A stretch of DNA of 64,000 nt from Clostridiaceae bacterium M8S5 (GCA_029227815.1 CP118523.1:124001-188000); one strand, 5' to 3'. Numbered from the stretch's first letter, positions 24,329 through 34,314 are shown. The notes: a model not told the origin generated them from the letters alone. Numbers and translations: made by a program.

Positions 24329-25246
24329 ATGTTAAGGTATATTATTAAAAGAACTTCAATTGCAATTCTAACTCTTTGGGTAATAATAACGATTACCTTT
24401 ATCTTAATGAATTCAATTCCAGGTGATCCTTTCACAAGCGAAAAGAAAATTGATCCAGAAATACTAAAACTAATGAAACAAAAGTATGGACTGGACAAGC
24501 CGCTAATTCAGCAGTATGGAATTTATTTAAAAAACTTATTAAAAGGAGATTTAGGGCATTCACTAAAGTATAAGACAAGAACGGTTAACGAGATGTTGCT
24601 AGATGGTTTTAAAAATTCTTCTAGGCTTGGAGTGCTTGCATTGTCATTAGGTTTATTAGTAGGAATAACCTTTGGTATTATAGCAGGTATAAATCGGGGG
24701 AGATTTTTTGACTTTTTTGTAATACTAATAGCCATAGTAGGAGTATCCGTTCCAAACTTTGTTTATTCGGCATTGTTCCAATATTTCTTTGCAGTAAAGA
24801 TTAGATTATTTCCGGTTGCCAGATGGGGAACAAAGATGCACTATGTATTACCAGTACTTGCATTAGGTTCAAGGTATATAGCAAGTATAGCTAGGATGAT
24901 GAGAACTAGTATGTTGGATGTACTAGGACAAGATTACATTAAGACTGCAAAAGCTAAAGGGTTATCAAAATTTGTAGTTATAACAAAGCATGCAATAAGA
25001 AATGCGATATTACCAATAATCACAATGGTTGGAGTTTATTTAGCGGGTATACTTGTAGGTTCATTTATCGTTGAAAAAGTATTTGCAGTACCTGGTATGG
25101 GTAAATATTTGATAATGGCAATAAAACAGAATGACTACACAGTTATTATGGGTACAACTATTTTCTATGCAGCAATACTGGTATTCATGATGCTTGTTAT
25201 AGATATATTATATGGGTTGATAGACCCACGTATAAAACTGGACTAA
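24329..25246 (+). CDS. Oligopeptide ABC transporter permease (OppB/DppB type)
   Basis: The first permease of a peptide importer. It has the N-terminal LRYIIKRTSIAILTL and MNSIPGDPF of the DppB/OppB family, six hydrophobic helices and the EAA loop around YIKTAKAKGLSKFVVITKHAIRNA. The ATG at 24329 is 11 nt after GGAGGGG; a GTG overlapping the Shine-Dalgarno and an out-of-frame ATG were rejected. It is the first of four genes 15-16 nt apart or overlapping. Confidence 0.93.
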   Translation: MLRYIIKRTSIAILTLWVIITITFILMNSIPGDPFTSEKKIDPEILKLMKQKYGLDKPLIQQYGIYLKNLLKGDLGHSLKYKTRTVNEMLLDGFKNSSRLGVLALSLGLLVGITFGIIAGINRGRFFDFFVILIAIVGVSVPNFVYSALFQYFFAVKIRLFPVARWGTKMHYVLPVLALGSRYIASIARMMRTSMLDVLGQDYIKTAKAKGLSKFVVITKHAIRNAILPIITMVGVYLAGILVGSFIVEKVFAVPGMGKYLIMAIKQNDYTVIMGTTIFYAAILVFMMLVIDILYGLIDPRIKLD

Positions 25247-25261
25247 AGGAGGGATAAAGGA

Positions 25262-26185
25262 ATGGAAAATGTTAAACTGGAAAAAGACATGTTTAAAGTA
25301 ATAGGAAAAGATATAGAAAAGGCTGACAAGATAGTTAGACCAAGTATGACATACTGGCAAGATGCAAGAAGAAGATTAAAAGCAAATAAGATGGCAATGT
25401 TAGCTTTGGTAATACTTAGCGTGGTCATTCTATTTACAATATTTGCACCGATGTTATCAGAACATACCTATGATCATCAAGATTTTGCCCACAAAAACGA
25501 GTTTTCGTCCTCTAGTCACTTCTTTGGAACTGATAATTTGGGTAGAGATTTATGGGTAAGATGTTGGAGAGGTGCAAGAGTTTCATTGTTTATAGCTGTT
25601 GTTGCAACAGCGATTAACGTAACAATTGGAATACTATATGGAGGTATAGCTGGATATCTAGGAGGATATGTAGATATAATCATGATGCGTATAGTAGAGG
25701 TAATATACTCAATACCATCAATGCTATGGATGATACTTTTACTGTTAGTTTTAAAACCGGGTTTAAAAACTATAATAATCACAATATCAGCAACGGGTTG
25801 GGGAGGAATGGCTCGTTTAGTTAGAGGGCAGGTACTCCAAATTAAACAAATGGAATTTGTAATGGCTTCAAAAACTTTAGGGGCTAGCTCGATTAGAGTT
25901 ATATTAAGGCATCTAATACCGAATGCAATGGGGCCAATAATAATCAGTCTTACATTCCAAGTACCTGGAGCTATTTTTACTGAAGCTATGCTTAGTTATT
26001 TAGGACTTGGTATACAGCCACCAAATACAAGTTGGGGATCACTTGCTAATGCAGGAACAAAAATGTTACTTGTTTTCCCTTATCAATTATTTTTCCCAGC
26101 ACTTTTAATCTGCATAACAATGCTAGCTTTTAATCTTTTTGGTGATGGATTAAGAGATGCGTTAGATCCAAGGTTGAGGAAATAA
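25262..26185 (+). CDS. Oligopeptide ABC transporter permease (OppC/DppC type)
   Basis: The second permease, 307 residues. An N-terminal cytoplasmic extension (residues 1-45) precedes the first helix. FFGTDNLGRDLWVRCWRGARVSL and the EAA-type segment ASKTLGASSIRVILRHLIPNA are hallmarks of OppC/DppC. AAGGAGG precedes the ATG. It pairs with the upstream permease to form the channel. Confidence 0.94.
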   Translation: MENVKLEKDMFKVIGKDIEKADKIVRPSMTYWQDARRRLKANKMAMLALVILSVVILFTIFAPMLSEHTYDHQDFAHKNEFSSSSHFFGTDNLGRDLWVRCWRGARVSLFIAVVATAINVTIGILYGGIAGYLGGYVDIIMMRIVEVIYSIPSMLWMILLLLVLKPGLKTIIITISATGWGGMARLVRGQVLQIKQMEFVMASKTLGASSIRVILRHLIPNAMGPIIISLTFQVPGAIFTEAMLSYLGLGIQPPNTSWGSLANAGTKMLLVFPYQLFFPALLICITMLAFNLFGDGLRDALDPRLRK

Positions 26186-26200
26186 GGAGGGAGGACAAAT

Positions 26201-27223
26201 ATGAGTAAAGGAAAACAATTATTAAAGGTAGATAATCTAAAAGTGTCCTTTGACACTTATGCTGGAGAAGTTCAAGCAGTAAGAGGCGTTAGTTTTTATG
26301 TTAATGTTGGAGAAACATTAGCTATAGTTGGAGAATCTGGGTGTGGAAAATCGGTAACAGCTCAGAGTATAATGCAATTAATCCCTATGCCTCCAGGACG
26401 TATAAAAGAAGGTAGTGCAGTATTTAACGGCAAAGATCTGGTGAAGTTTTCAGATAGACAGATGGAGTCAGTAAGAGGAAGAGACATCAGTATGATTTTC
26501 CAAGATCCTATGACGTCTTTAAATCCAACAATGAAAATAGGAGATCAAATAGTAGAAGGCCTTATAAAACACCAAAAAATGAAAAAATCAAAAGCATGGA
26601 AGAAAGCAGTTGAAATGTTACATCTAGTTGGAATACCAAAGCCAGATAAGAGAGCTAAACAATATCCACATGAATTTAGTGGTGGTATGAGACAGAGAGC
26701 AATGATAGCTATAGCACTAGCTTGTAATCCGAAGTTATTAATAGCTGATGAGCCGACTACTGCATTGGATGTTACTATTCAAGCTCAGATAATAGATTTA
26801 ATGCAAGATTTACAAAAGAAAATGGACACCGCAATAATAATAATAACACATGACTTGGGTGTTGTAGCAGATATAGCTGATAGAATAGCAGTTATGTATG
26901 CTGGAATAATTATAGAAACTGGTACTGCAAACGAGGTGTTTTATAACCCACAGCATCCTTATACATGGGGATTATTACAATCAGTTCCTAGATTAGATAT
27001 AGGAGATAAGATGAGGTTAGTTCCAATAGATGGAACACCACCAGATTTATTCGCTCCTCCAGTTGGATGTCCTTTTGCTGCAAGGTGTGATTATGCAATG
27101 CAAATTTGTAAAAAGGAAATGCCAGATCATACAAACATGACTGATAGTCACAGTGTACGCTGTTGGTTAAAACATGATATGGCACCTGATGTTGAAAATC
27201 CATTCAGTAAGGGGGCGAAATAA
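26201..27223 (+). CDS. Oligopeptide ABC transporter ATPase (OppD/DppD type)
   Basis: An ABC ATPase of 340 residues. It has Walker A GESGCGKS, Q-loop FQDPMTSLNPTM, signature HEFSGGMRQR, Walker B LLIADEPTTALD and H-loop THD. The C-terminal oligopeptide extension has PPVGCPFAARCDYAMQIC, whose cysteines may carry a 4Fe-4S cluster as described for some members. Its stop overlaps the next start. Confidence 0.95.
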   Translation: MSKGKQLLKVDNLKVSFDTYAGEVQAVRGVSFYVNVGETLAIVGESGCGKSVTAQSIMQLIPMPPGRIKEGSAVFNGKDLVKFSDRQMESVRGRDISMIFQDPMTSLNPTMKIGDQIVEGLIKHQKMKKSKAWKKAVEMLHLVGIPKPDKRAKQYPHEFSGGMRQRAMIAIALACNPKLLIADEPTTALDVTIQAQIIDLMQDLQKKMDTAIIIITHDLGVVADIADRIAVMYAGIIIETGTANEVFYNPQHPYTWGLLQSVPRLDIGDKMRLVPIDGTPPDLFAPPVGCPFAARCDYAMQICKKEMPDHTNMTDSHSVRCWLKHDMAPDVENPFSKGAK

Positions 27224-28212
27224 TGAGTTTGGATATAAATAAGATTGAGTACGAAAATAATGAAACACTTATACAGGTAAGAAATCTTAAGAAATATTTT
27301 AACGTAGGTAGAGGCTTAAAGCTAAAAGCAGTGGATGATTTATCTTTTGACATAAAAAAAGGAGAAACTTTAGGTCTTGTTGGAGAATCAGGTTGTGGTA
27401 AATCAACAACAGGTAGAACAATAATCAGGCTATACGAGGCAACAGGTGGAGAAGTAATATTTGATGGAATGAACGTTCATAAATTGAATGATGATCAACG
27501 TATAAATTTCACAAGAAGTGCACAGATGATATTTCAAGACCCGTATGCTTGTCTAAATCCTAGGATGACCGTTACAGATATTATTGGTGAAGGAATAGAT
27601 ATACACAGACTGTATACTGGTGAAGAGAGACAAAAGAGAATATATGAATTGCTAGAGTTAGTTGGTCTTAATAGAGAGCATGCTAGTAGATTCCCTCATG
27701 AATTTAGTGGTGGTCAAAGACAGCGTATAGGTATAGCAAGAGCGCTAGCTATAGAGCCAAAATTTATAGTTTGTGATGAGCCTATATCAGCGTTAGATGT
27801 TTCAATACAAGCTCAGGTTGTAAACTTACTAGAGGATTTACAAAAAGAACTTGGTTTAACATACTTGTTTATAGCGCATGACTTGAGTATGGTAAAACAT
27901 ATATCCGATAGGATTGCAGTTATGTATCTAGGTTCTATGATGGAACTTACTACAAGTGATAAGTTATATAACAATCCGATGCATCCATATACTAAAGCGC
28001 TATTATCAGCAGTACCGATACCAGACCCTGAGAAATCAAAATCACGTAACAGAATCATGTTAGATGGAGACGTACCAAGTCCAATAAACCCACCGCCAGG
28101 GTGTAAGTTTCAAGCAAGATGTAGCTTATGCAGTGATATATGCAAAAAAGAAGCTCCAAAACTAAAAGAAGTAGAAAGTGGCCATTTTGTGGCGTGTCAT
28201 AAAGTAGGATAG
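27223..28212 (+). CDS. Oligopeptide ABC transporter ATPase (OppF/DppF type)
   Basis: The second ATPase, 329 residues, with Walker A GESGCGKS, Q-loop FQDPYACLNPRM, signature HEFSGGQRQR and Walker B FIVCDEPISALD. The C-terminus contains PPGCKFQARCSLCSDIC, the cysteine motif of this family. It forms a heterodimer with the upstream ATPase. It is the last gene of the oppBCDF unit. Confidence 0.95.
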   Translation: MSLDINKIEYENNETLIQVRNLKKYFNVGRGLKLKAVDDLSFDIKKGETLGLVGESGCGKSTTGRTIIRLYEATGGEVIFDGMNVHKLNDDQRINFTRSAQMIFQDPYACLNPRMTVTDIIGEGIDIHRLYTGEERQKRIYELLELVGLNREHASRFPHEFSGGQRQRIGIARALAIEPKFIVCDEPISALDVSIQAQVVNLLEDLQKELGLTYLFIAHDLSMVKHISDRIAVMYLGSMMELTTSDKLYNNPMHPYTKALLSAVPIPDPEKSKSRNRIMLDGDVPSPINPPPGCKFQARCSLCSDICKKEAPKLKEVESGHFVACHKVG

Positions 28213-28227
28213 TATGTGTAGAAACAC

Positions 28228-28266
28228 ATGTCATAAGAAGCCTAGTGAAACCTAGCTTCTTATGGT
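28228..28266 (+). terminator. Possible hairpin after oppF
   Basis: CATAAGAAG pairs with CTTCTTATG around a CTAG/CTAG inner stem. No strong T-run follows, so it may only partly terminate, leaving read-through into oppA possible. Confidence 0.5.
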
Positions 28267-28465
28267 GTTGATTATTACGCTTTTGTAACAATGATATGAA
28301 TGTTACGATACAAAACTATTTGTATATGCAACTTAGAACTGATGGAATTCATTATTTTGGCAAAATTTGTTACATTATGAGATTCTAAACGCGGTAAAGC
28401 GCCTTATAAACATGTTTTTAGAATAAGCTAAATTTTTCAACAATTCTAAAAATTGAAACATTAGC

Positions 28466-28494
28466 TTGACAGCATTTAAAAAAATACCTATAAT
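28466..28494 (+). promoter_or_regulatory. Consensus promoter of oppA
   Basis: TTGACA (28466-28471), 17-nt spacer, TATAAT (28489-28494), matching sigma-A consensus exactly. It lies in a 434-nt gap after oppF and leaves an untranslated leader of about 170 nt before the oppA ATG. This gives the binding protein its own strong expression. Confidence 0.88.
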
Positions 28495-28670
28495 AATCTT
28501 ATATGGTGTAGTATTATTAAATGTATTATATACGTAAATGCTGAAATAATAAATATCAATCTTGTGAATAGACCAAAAGTCGCTAGGAGGTGGATACTTA
28601 TTACAAAAATGTAACTTGATTTGCAGATTTGTAACAAAATAATTTTATGAATTTTAAGGGGGATATTATT

Positions 28671-30386
28671 ATGACAAAAAGCAAAATAATGGCTTTGATG
28701 CTTGTTTTTGTTATGTTATTTACTGTAGTATTAGTTGGATGTGGAGAAGACAAACCTGTTGATAAACCAAATAACCAACCATCAGGAGATGACAAGGATA
28801 ATAATGATAATAATGATGAAGAAAGTAACACAAATCAAGATGGTGAAGAACTTGCGGAAGAGCAAGTATTAAGAATTAACTATGGAACAGAACCTCCAGG
28901 GTTAGACCCACAAGTAGTAACTGGAACTACTTCTTTCTCAATTATAAAGGCTACAAGAGAGGGTCTTATAAGACTAGGAGCAAATGGTGAAATAACAAAA
29001 GGTTCTGGTCTAGCAGAAGATTGGACAATAAGTGAAGACGGTCTGAAATATACATTTAAATTAAAAGATGTTAAATGGTCAGACGGAACACCTATAACAT
29101 CTGAAGATTTTAAATTTGCATGGTTAAGAGCACTTTCACCAGAGACAGCTTCAGAGTATGCATATATGTTATATCATATTAAAGGTGGAGAGGCATATCA
29201 CGACAAAAAAGGAAGCAGAGAAGATGTTGCAATAAAGACTCCGGATGCTAAGACTATTGAAGTTGAACTAGTTAGACCAACTCCTTTCTTCTTAGAGTTG
29301 ACTGCTTTTGGTACGTATGTTCCAGCACAAAAAGCTGCTGTTGAGAAATACGGTGACCAATATGCTGCAGATGCAGACAAGATGGTATATAGTGGTCCAT
29401 TTATTATAAAAGAGTGGAACCATGATCAAAATATAGTACTTGAAAAGAACCCTAATTACTGGGATAAAGATTCAGTTAAATTAGAGCGTATCGAAGGAGA
29501 TATGATTGGAGATAACAACTCTATAGCAAACTTATATGATACAGGCGGATTAGATTTTATAGCTGTAGCTGATGAATTTATAGATAAGTATAAAAGCACT
29601 GATGAATACGCTATAGTTCCATCTGCAACTACTTGGTGGTTACAATATAACTTAACAGACAAAATTATGTCAAACTACCATATAAGAGCAGCTTTATCTC
29701 AAGCACTAGATGCAGAGGGATTTGTTAAGAATGTTAAGAATGGTGTTGGATTAGCAGCTAAAGGGTTAACTGTTCCGACGTTTGCAGGAAAAGGTGGCAA
29801 GACTTTTGGTGAATGTTTAGAAAGTAAGAGATTACCATTTGATGTTGCAGCTGCAAAAGACCATCTTGAAAAAGGTTTAGCAGAGTTAGGTATGACTAAA
29901 GAAGAGTTACAAGAAGAGTTAACATTCTTAGCTGGAGATACTGGTGGATGGATGTTAATGACAGAAGCATTCCAACAAATGTGGAAAGATAACTTAGGTT
30001 TAGATATATTTGTTCAAAATGTTTCCTTTGCAATCAGACTTGATAAATACAACAAGAAAGACTATAAATTTAGTTTAGCTGGTTGGGGAGCTGACTACAA
30101 TGATGCATTGACATTTATGGATATGTTTGTTACAGATGGAGGAAACAATGATGCATACTTCAGTAACAAAGAATATGATGAATGTATAAAAACTGCTATA
30201 GAAGGTACAGGAGACGAGAGAATAGATGCTATGTTAAGAGCGGAAGATATATTATCAGAGGAACTTGCTATATATCCTGTATACCATACAGTAGCAGATA
30301 TAGTTCAAAGACCATACGTAAAAGGTATAATAAGACCTGCATGTGGTACATCTGAATACAAGTGGGCATATTTATTAAAGCATTAA
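28671..30386 (+). CDS. Peptide-binding lipoprotein (OppA family)
   Basis: An extracellular solute-binding protein family 5 lipoprotein of 571 residues. The signal peptide ends in a lipobox LVGC, with Cys24 as the lipidation site. An Asp/Asn-rich linker (about residues 30-60) follows, then the mature domain with GTEPPGLDPQVVTG, the DVKWSDGTPITSEDFKFAW motif and NPNYWDKD. I chose the ATG at 28671, after AAGGGGG. It delivers peptides to the oppBCDF importer just upstream. Confidence 0.94.
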   Translation: MTKSKIMALMLVFVMLFTVVLVGCGEDKPVDKPNNQPSGDDKDNNDNNDEESNTNQDGEELAEEQVLRINYGTEPPGLDPQVVTGTTSFSIIKATREGLIRLGANGEITKGSGLAEDWTISEDGLKYTFKLKDVKWSDGTPITSEDFKFAWLRALSPETASEYAYMLYHIKGGEAYHDKKGSREDVAIKTPDAKTIEVELVRPTPFFLELTAFGTYVPAQKAAVEKYGDQYAADADKMVYSGPFIIKEWNHDQNIVLEKNPNYWDKDSVKLERIEGDMIGDNNSIANLYDTGGLDFIAVADEFIDKYKSTDEYAIVPSATTWWLQYNLTDKIMSNYHIRAALSQALDAEGFVKNVKNGVGLAAKGLTVPTFAGKGGKTFGECLESKRLPFDVAAAKDHLEKGLAELGMTKEELQEELTFLAGDTGGWMLMTEAFQQMWKDNLGLDIFVQNVSFAIRLDKYNKKDYKFSLAGWGADYNDALTFMDMFVTDGGNNDAYFSNKEYDECIKTAIEGTGDERIDAMLRAEDILSEELAIYPVYHTVADIVQRPYVKGIIRPACGTSEYKWAYLLKH

Positions 30387-30395
30387 TTTGAGATT

Positions 30396-30425
30396 AAAGG
30401 ATCCCAAAAATTTGGGGTCCTTTTT
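30396..30425 (+). terminator. Terminator of oppA
   Basis: GGATCCCAAA...TTTGGGGTCC followed by TTTTT directly after the stop codon. Confidence 0.88.
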
Positions 30426-30474
30426 ATTGCTTATTAGTATAGAAACATTATTAATATCACAAATTAGCATACTG

Positions 30475-30529
30475 ATTATGAAACATTAAATAGAGTGACA
30501 GGGTGTCACTCTATTTAATGTTTCATAAT
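30475..30529. repeat. Perfect 26-bp inverted repeat with GGG loop
   Basis: The arm at 30475-30500 (ATTATGAAACATTAAATAGA and on) is perfectly complementary to 30504-30529, separated only by GGG. It lies after the oppA terminator and lacks a clean T-run on the plus strand. This is longer and more perfect than a usual terminator and may be a miniature inverted-repeat element or a bidirectional terminator. Confidence 0.8.
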
Positions 30530-30583
30530 AAAAAAATATACTTAGTTAATAATAAGATTAAATGATAGTTTAGAGGTGATAAA

Positions 30584-31165
30584 TTGTTTAAAGAAAGATT
30601 ATACGAGAATATAGTTTACCATATAGCACCAATACATGATTTAGATAAGATATTGACAAAAGGTATAGTTTTTGATGATAAAATTACATATGAAGTAAAA
30701 TACAAGAAATTTCATGAATTTATTGATAACTGTAAGACAGATGATGTACCAGAGTGGGTAATACGAAAAAAAGCAATTTTCGCAAGTTTAGAGCTTAGTA
30801 ATCATTCAGGGTGGCATTCACATAGTGTCATATTAGCTTTAAAAGTTGATCCTAAAAAATGTTGGATAGCTAATGAAAATATAGCAAATGAATGCTATGA
30901 ACCATTTATTCTAAAAAACGTAAAAGACTTTAGCAAATCCGAAAATTATATAATAGAAACATGCAAACGCAAAGCAAAGTCGTATTGGAGTACGTCATGT
31001 AGCTACGAACAAAATCTTAGTGAGAGACATGACATGAAGTGTGGCTATGATTGTGAAGTAATGGTATTTCATGAAATTAAGCCTGAAAATATTATACCTC
31101 TTGCAATAGTTTCAGATCATAAAATTATGAGTATAGATCAATGGAAAGAATTGCTGTATGTGTAA
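30584..31165 (+). CDS. Unknown protein, possible ADP-ribosyltransferase-like fold
   Basis: 193 residues starting with TTG, placed by GAGGTG 5 nt upstream. I do not recognise a named family with certainty. The N-terminal VYHIAPIHDLDKILTKGI and the C-terminal DCEVMVFHEIKPENIIPLAIV resemble the outer strands of DarT/DUF4433-like and other small ADP-ribosyltransferase-fold proteins, which begin with a His-containing strand, a helix and a 'GI' turn. The middle holds the conserved-looking FASLELSNHSGWHSHSVI and SYWSTSCSYEQNLSERH. It has no signal peptide and no antitoxin-like partner next to it. Confidence 0.5.
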   Translation: MFKERLYENIVYHIAPIHDLDKILTKGIVFDDKITYEVKYKKFHEFIDNCKTDDVPEWVIRKKAIFASLELSNHSGWHSHSVILALKVDPKKCWIANENIANECYEPFILKNVKDFSKSENYIIETCKRKAKSYWSTSCSYEQNLSERHDMKCGYDCEVMVFHEIKPENIIPLAIVSDHKIMSIDQWKELLYV

Positions 31166-31360
31166 AATACAATACGATTCATAACGAATACATTACAAAT
31201 ATATCAGAATATTACAAATGGTCGCAAAACAGTTAAGATACCATTACAAACTAAGCATATTGATTGACTGTAATAAGTAGAAATGTTATAAGTAATTAAA
31301 GAAGTATGTAATTAAGTTAGCATATTATCCCATATACAAAACAATTGGATAGGTGATGAT

Positions 31361-33079
31361 ATGAAAAAAATATTTATAACAGCTTTACTATGTATAGTAA
31401 TGATATTTGCTTTTTCTGTAATGAGTTATTCTGCATATAATCAATCTTTTGAAGAAGTTCAGGTTGATGGGCAAAATGTCAAGTTAGAAAAGATTGATGT
31501 GTTAATAAATGGAGAAATGCTAAACTCTGATGTACCTCCACTCTTATACCAATCCAGAACTATTATTCCAATAAGATTCGTTGCTGAAAAACTCAATTCG
31601 AAAGTTTACTGGGATAATAAAAGCAAAGAAGCAACTATAAAAACTGCAAACAAAAACATTGTAATCAAAATTGACAGTAAATACATATTAGTCAATGGAA
31701 AAAATAAAACACTTCCTTATGATGTTCCTGCAAAAATTATGAATAGTAGAACAATGATACCTTTAAGATTTGTTGCTGAGGAGTTAGGATATAAAGTTGG
31801 TTGGGATAACAATTTAAGAAAAGGGTTAATAACTAGCGCCCCTATTATAAAACCAGTAGCTAATACTATAATAAATATTGATAATAAAATGGTAGATGAT
31901 AGAAGAGCGGTTATTATAGAAAGTACAAGTATGCCACTATATAATGTTTTAATGCTTGGAAATCCAAATAGACTAGTCCTAGATATGCTAGATACATCAA
32001 TAGGAAAAGCTAAAAATCAATATGAATATAAAACAGACAAGCTCAAAGGAGTAAGAGTCTCTCAGTTTGAACCAGATAATTTATATGATAGCGATGATAT
32101 AATCGTTAGAACGGTATTTGATTTAGATAGTAATCTAAATAATACTAATTTAATAATAGAACAAGATCAAAATAAAATATATTTTTATGCGGATAATAAG
32201 CTATTAAAAGGACTTAATTACAAAAATAACAATGATATTGGTAGATTAATAATAGACAGCAGAACATCTAGTGATGACATAGTCGAATATAACGCAAATA
32301 CAAATTCACTAAGCTTGATTATGAATAGTAATGATAATAATCTAAATAACAGTGTACTTATTCTAAATGATTCTATGATTGAAAATATTGTAGTAAAGAA
32401 TAAAGATGGTCAAAAAAACATAAATATTATATTAAAAAATAATATAAGTTACAATATTAAAAAAGCAGATAATAGTATAGAGTTAGAATTTAAAAAGATA
32501 ACTGATACAAAGAATAAATATACTATAGTAGTAGATGCTGGACATGGTGGACAAGATCCAGGAGCTATTTCGCCAATCAATGGTGTAAAAGAAAAGGATT
32601 TAAATCTAAAAACAGCATTGTTGCTAGAAGAAAAGCTAAAAAGTATGGGTTTTAATGTAATTATGACTAGAAGAACAGATGTATTGATAAATCTGTATGA
32701 GAGAGCGTATATTGCAAATAGAAATAATGCAGATGCATTTATAAGTATCCATTATAATTATAACAATGATAGTTCTATAGATGGCATACAAACTCTCTAT
32801 TGTCCATCGTACAAAAGTGAAGTCAAGCAAAATGACCAATATCCTTTTGCAGAGTATATGCATAGAAACTTATTGACTGGATTAAATGCGCAAGATAAGG
32901 GGATAAAAAGAAGACCAGAATTAGTAGTAACTAGAGAAACAGCAATGGATGCAGCACTTTTAGAGCTTGGGTTTCTGAGTAATGCATCTGATACGTATAA
33001 GGTATGTTCGCCCCAATATAGAAAGAAAATAGTCAATGCTATAGCAGATGCAATAGCAAGAAAATTTAAAATTAAATAA
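31361..33079 (+). CDS. Secreted N-acetylmuramoyl-L-alanine amidase with copper amine oxidase-like N-terminal domains
   Basis: A 572-residue cell-wall hydrolase. A signal peptide (residues 1-26) is followed by a copper amine oxidase N-terminal-like region (about 45-155), with the repeated pattern RTIIPIRFVAEKL and RTMIPLRFVAEELGY. A middle AMIN-like region spans roughly 165-350. The C-terminal Amidase_3 domain (about 385-570) shows zinc-ligand segments VDAGHGGQDPGA, KEKDLNLKTA and ISIHYN and the catalytic Glu in LLELGFLSN. AGGTGATG lies before the ATG. It is followed by a terminator. Confidence 0.92.
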   Translation: MKKIFITALLCIVMIFAFSVMSYSAYNQSFEEVQVDGQNVKLEKIDVLINGEMLNSDVPPLLYQSRTIIPIRFVAEKLNSKVYWDNKSKEATIKTANKNIVIKIDSKYILVNGKNKTLPYDVPAKIMNSRTMIPLRFVAEELGYKVGWDNNLRKGLITSAPIIKPVANTIINIDNKMVDDRRAVIIESTSMPLYNVLMLGNPNRLVLDMLDTSIGKAKNQYEYKTDKLKGVRVSQFEPDNLYDSDDIIVRTVFDLDSNLNNTNLIIEQDQNKIYFYADNKLLKGLNYKNNNDIGRLIIDSRTSSDDIVEYNANTNSLSLIMNSNDNNLNNSVLILNDSMIENIVVKNKDGQKNINIILKNNISYNIKKADNSIELEFKKITDTKNKYTIVVDAGHGGQDPGAISPINGVKEKDLNLKTALLLEEKLKSMGFNVIMTRRTDVLINLYERAYIANRNNADAFISIHYNYNNDSSIDGIQTLYCPSYKSEVKQNDQYPFAEYMHRNLLTGLNAQDKGIKRRPELVVTRETAMDAALLELGFLSNASDTYKVCSPQYRKKIVNAIADAIARKFKIK

Positions 33080-33085
33080 TTCATA

Positions 33086-33140
33086 TAAAAGAGCGTTGTA
33101 TTGCAAATTTTATTTGTTAATGCAATAGCTCTTTTTTCAT
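33086..33140 (+). terminator. Terminator after the amidase gene
   Basis: AAAGAGC...GCTCTTTTTT with an inner TATTGCA/TGCAATA stem. Confidence 0.8.
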
Positions 33141-33192
33141 CTAAAAGACATATTGCTGTAAGATTATGCATATTATAAAAAAAGTGTACAAA

Positions 33193-33237
33193 GCCTGAAT
33201 TATATAGATTCATCAAAGTTCCATTAATAATTCAGGC
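33193..33237. repeat. Inverted repeat related to the purL leader
   Basis: GCCTGAATTAT (33193-33203) is perfectly complementary to ATAATTCAGGC (33227-33237). Its right side GTTCCATTAATAATTCAGG (33218-33236) matches 18 of 19 bases at 3059-3077. Confidence 0.65.
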
Positions 33238-33300
33238 ATAGTATTTGTTGTTGCTTAATATAATTTATATATAGTGTAGTAAATTCCAAGGGGGGATAGC

Positions 33301-34314
33301 ATGAATATTAAGAAAATAAGCATATTTTTACTGTTAATCGCTATGATGGTATCTTGTATAAGTGGTTGCAATATTATTAATAAGGCAGATGATGTAAGTG
33401 ACAATGAAGAAGATATCAAGGTAGTAAAAAGTGATGATGAATTTGAAGTAACAACTGATGAAAACATGAGAAACACAGTATTATACTATAAGAATGAAAA
33501 TGGTTTTATAGTACCTGTTATGAGAAAAATACCTTGGGAAGAAGGAATAGCAAAGGCAGCGTTAAGAAATATAACGGATAGTCCTACAGTAAGAGAGGAT
33601 ATTAATGCAATAGGTTTAGAACCAATAATACCAGCAGGAGTAGGTATCAAAGGTATGTCTATAGACAAAGAAACAGGGGTATGTAATGTTGATTTTACAG
33701 ATGATATATTGAACTATGATACTGAAGACGATGAGTACAATCTTGTTAAAGGTATTGTTTACACATTAACAGAGTTCCCATCAATTTCAAAAGTAAAGAT
33801 ATTAATCAATGGTAAATCAAATACTATGAAATTTGGCACAAAACTTTCTCAGGCTCTATTAAGAGAAGATATAAACTATATGGCTGCAGAAGGTGAGCAT
33901 GCTTCAAAAGTTGTAGTATATTATAAAAGTACTACAAATGGAGAATATGAATATTATGTACCTGTAACAATACCGATACTTGCACCTAATGCTAATGTAA
34001 GTTCAGCACTTCAAGCTTTGTTTGATGGGCCACCTGAATTTTCAGGATTATACACAGATATACCAGGTGGAGTTGCTTTGCAAGGGATAGAAGTTAACAA
34101 TAGTATTGCATATGTTGATTTATCAGTTGAAGATATAAGCTTATTGAAAGATCAAGCCACTTATGATGCTATGTCAACAAATATAGGTTTGACATTAGAA
34201 CAGTTTAATGAGATTGCAGAGATTAAGATAATGATAGATGGCCAGACACTAGAAGAAGCAGGACTTGATTTAGTTGATGATAATGCAATTCCAGTATTCG
34301 CAAATGAATATTAA
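33301..34314 (+). CDS. gerM: GerMN-domain lipoprotein (GerM-like)
   Basis: A 337-residue exported lipoprotein with lipobox ISGC (Cys23). Two GerMN domains follow, at about residues 55-165 and 190-335, each with the pattern V-Y-Y...G...VPV...A...AL. B. subtilis GerM acts in sporulation and germination peptidoglycan and precedes rph-rdgB-ysnB, the same order as here. It supports an endospore former. A GGGGG ribosome site precedes the ATG. Confidence 0.88.
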   Translation: MNIKKISIFLLLIAMMVSCISGCNIINKADDVSDNEEDIKVVKSDDEFEVTTDENMRNTVLYYKNENGFIVPVMRKIPWEEGIAKAALRNITDSPTVREDINAIGLEPIIPAGVGIKGMSIDKETGVCNVDFTDDILNYDTEDDEYNLVKGIVYTLTEFPSISKVKILINGKSNTMKFGTKLSQALLREDINYMAAEGEHASKVVVYYKSTTNGEYEYYVPVTIPILAPNANVSSALQALFDGPPEFSGLYTDIPGGVALQGIEVNNSIAYVDLSVEDISLLKDQATYDAMSTNIGLTLEQFNEIAEIKIMIDGQTLEEAGLDLVDDNAIPVFANEY

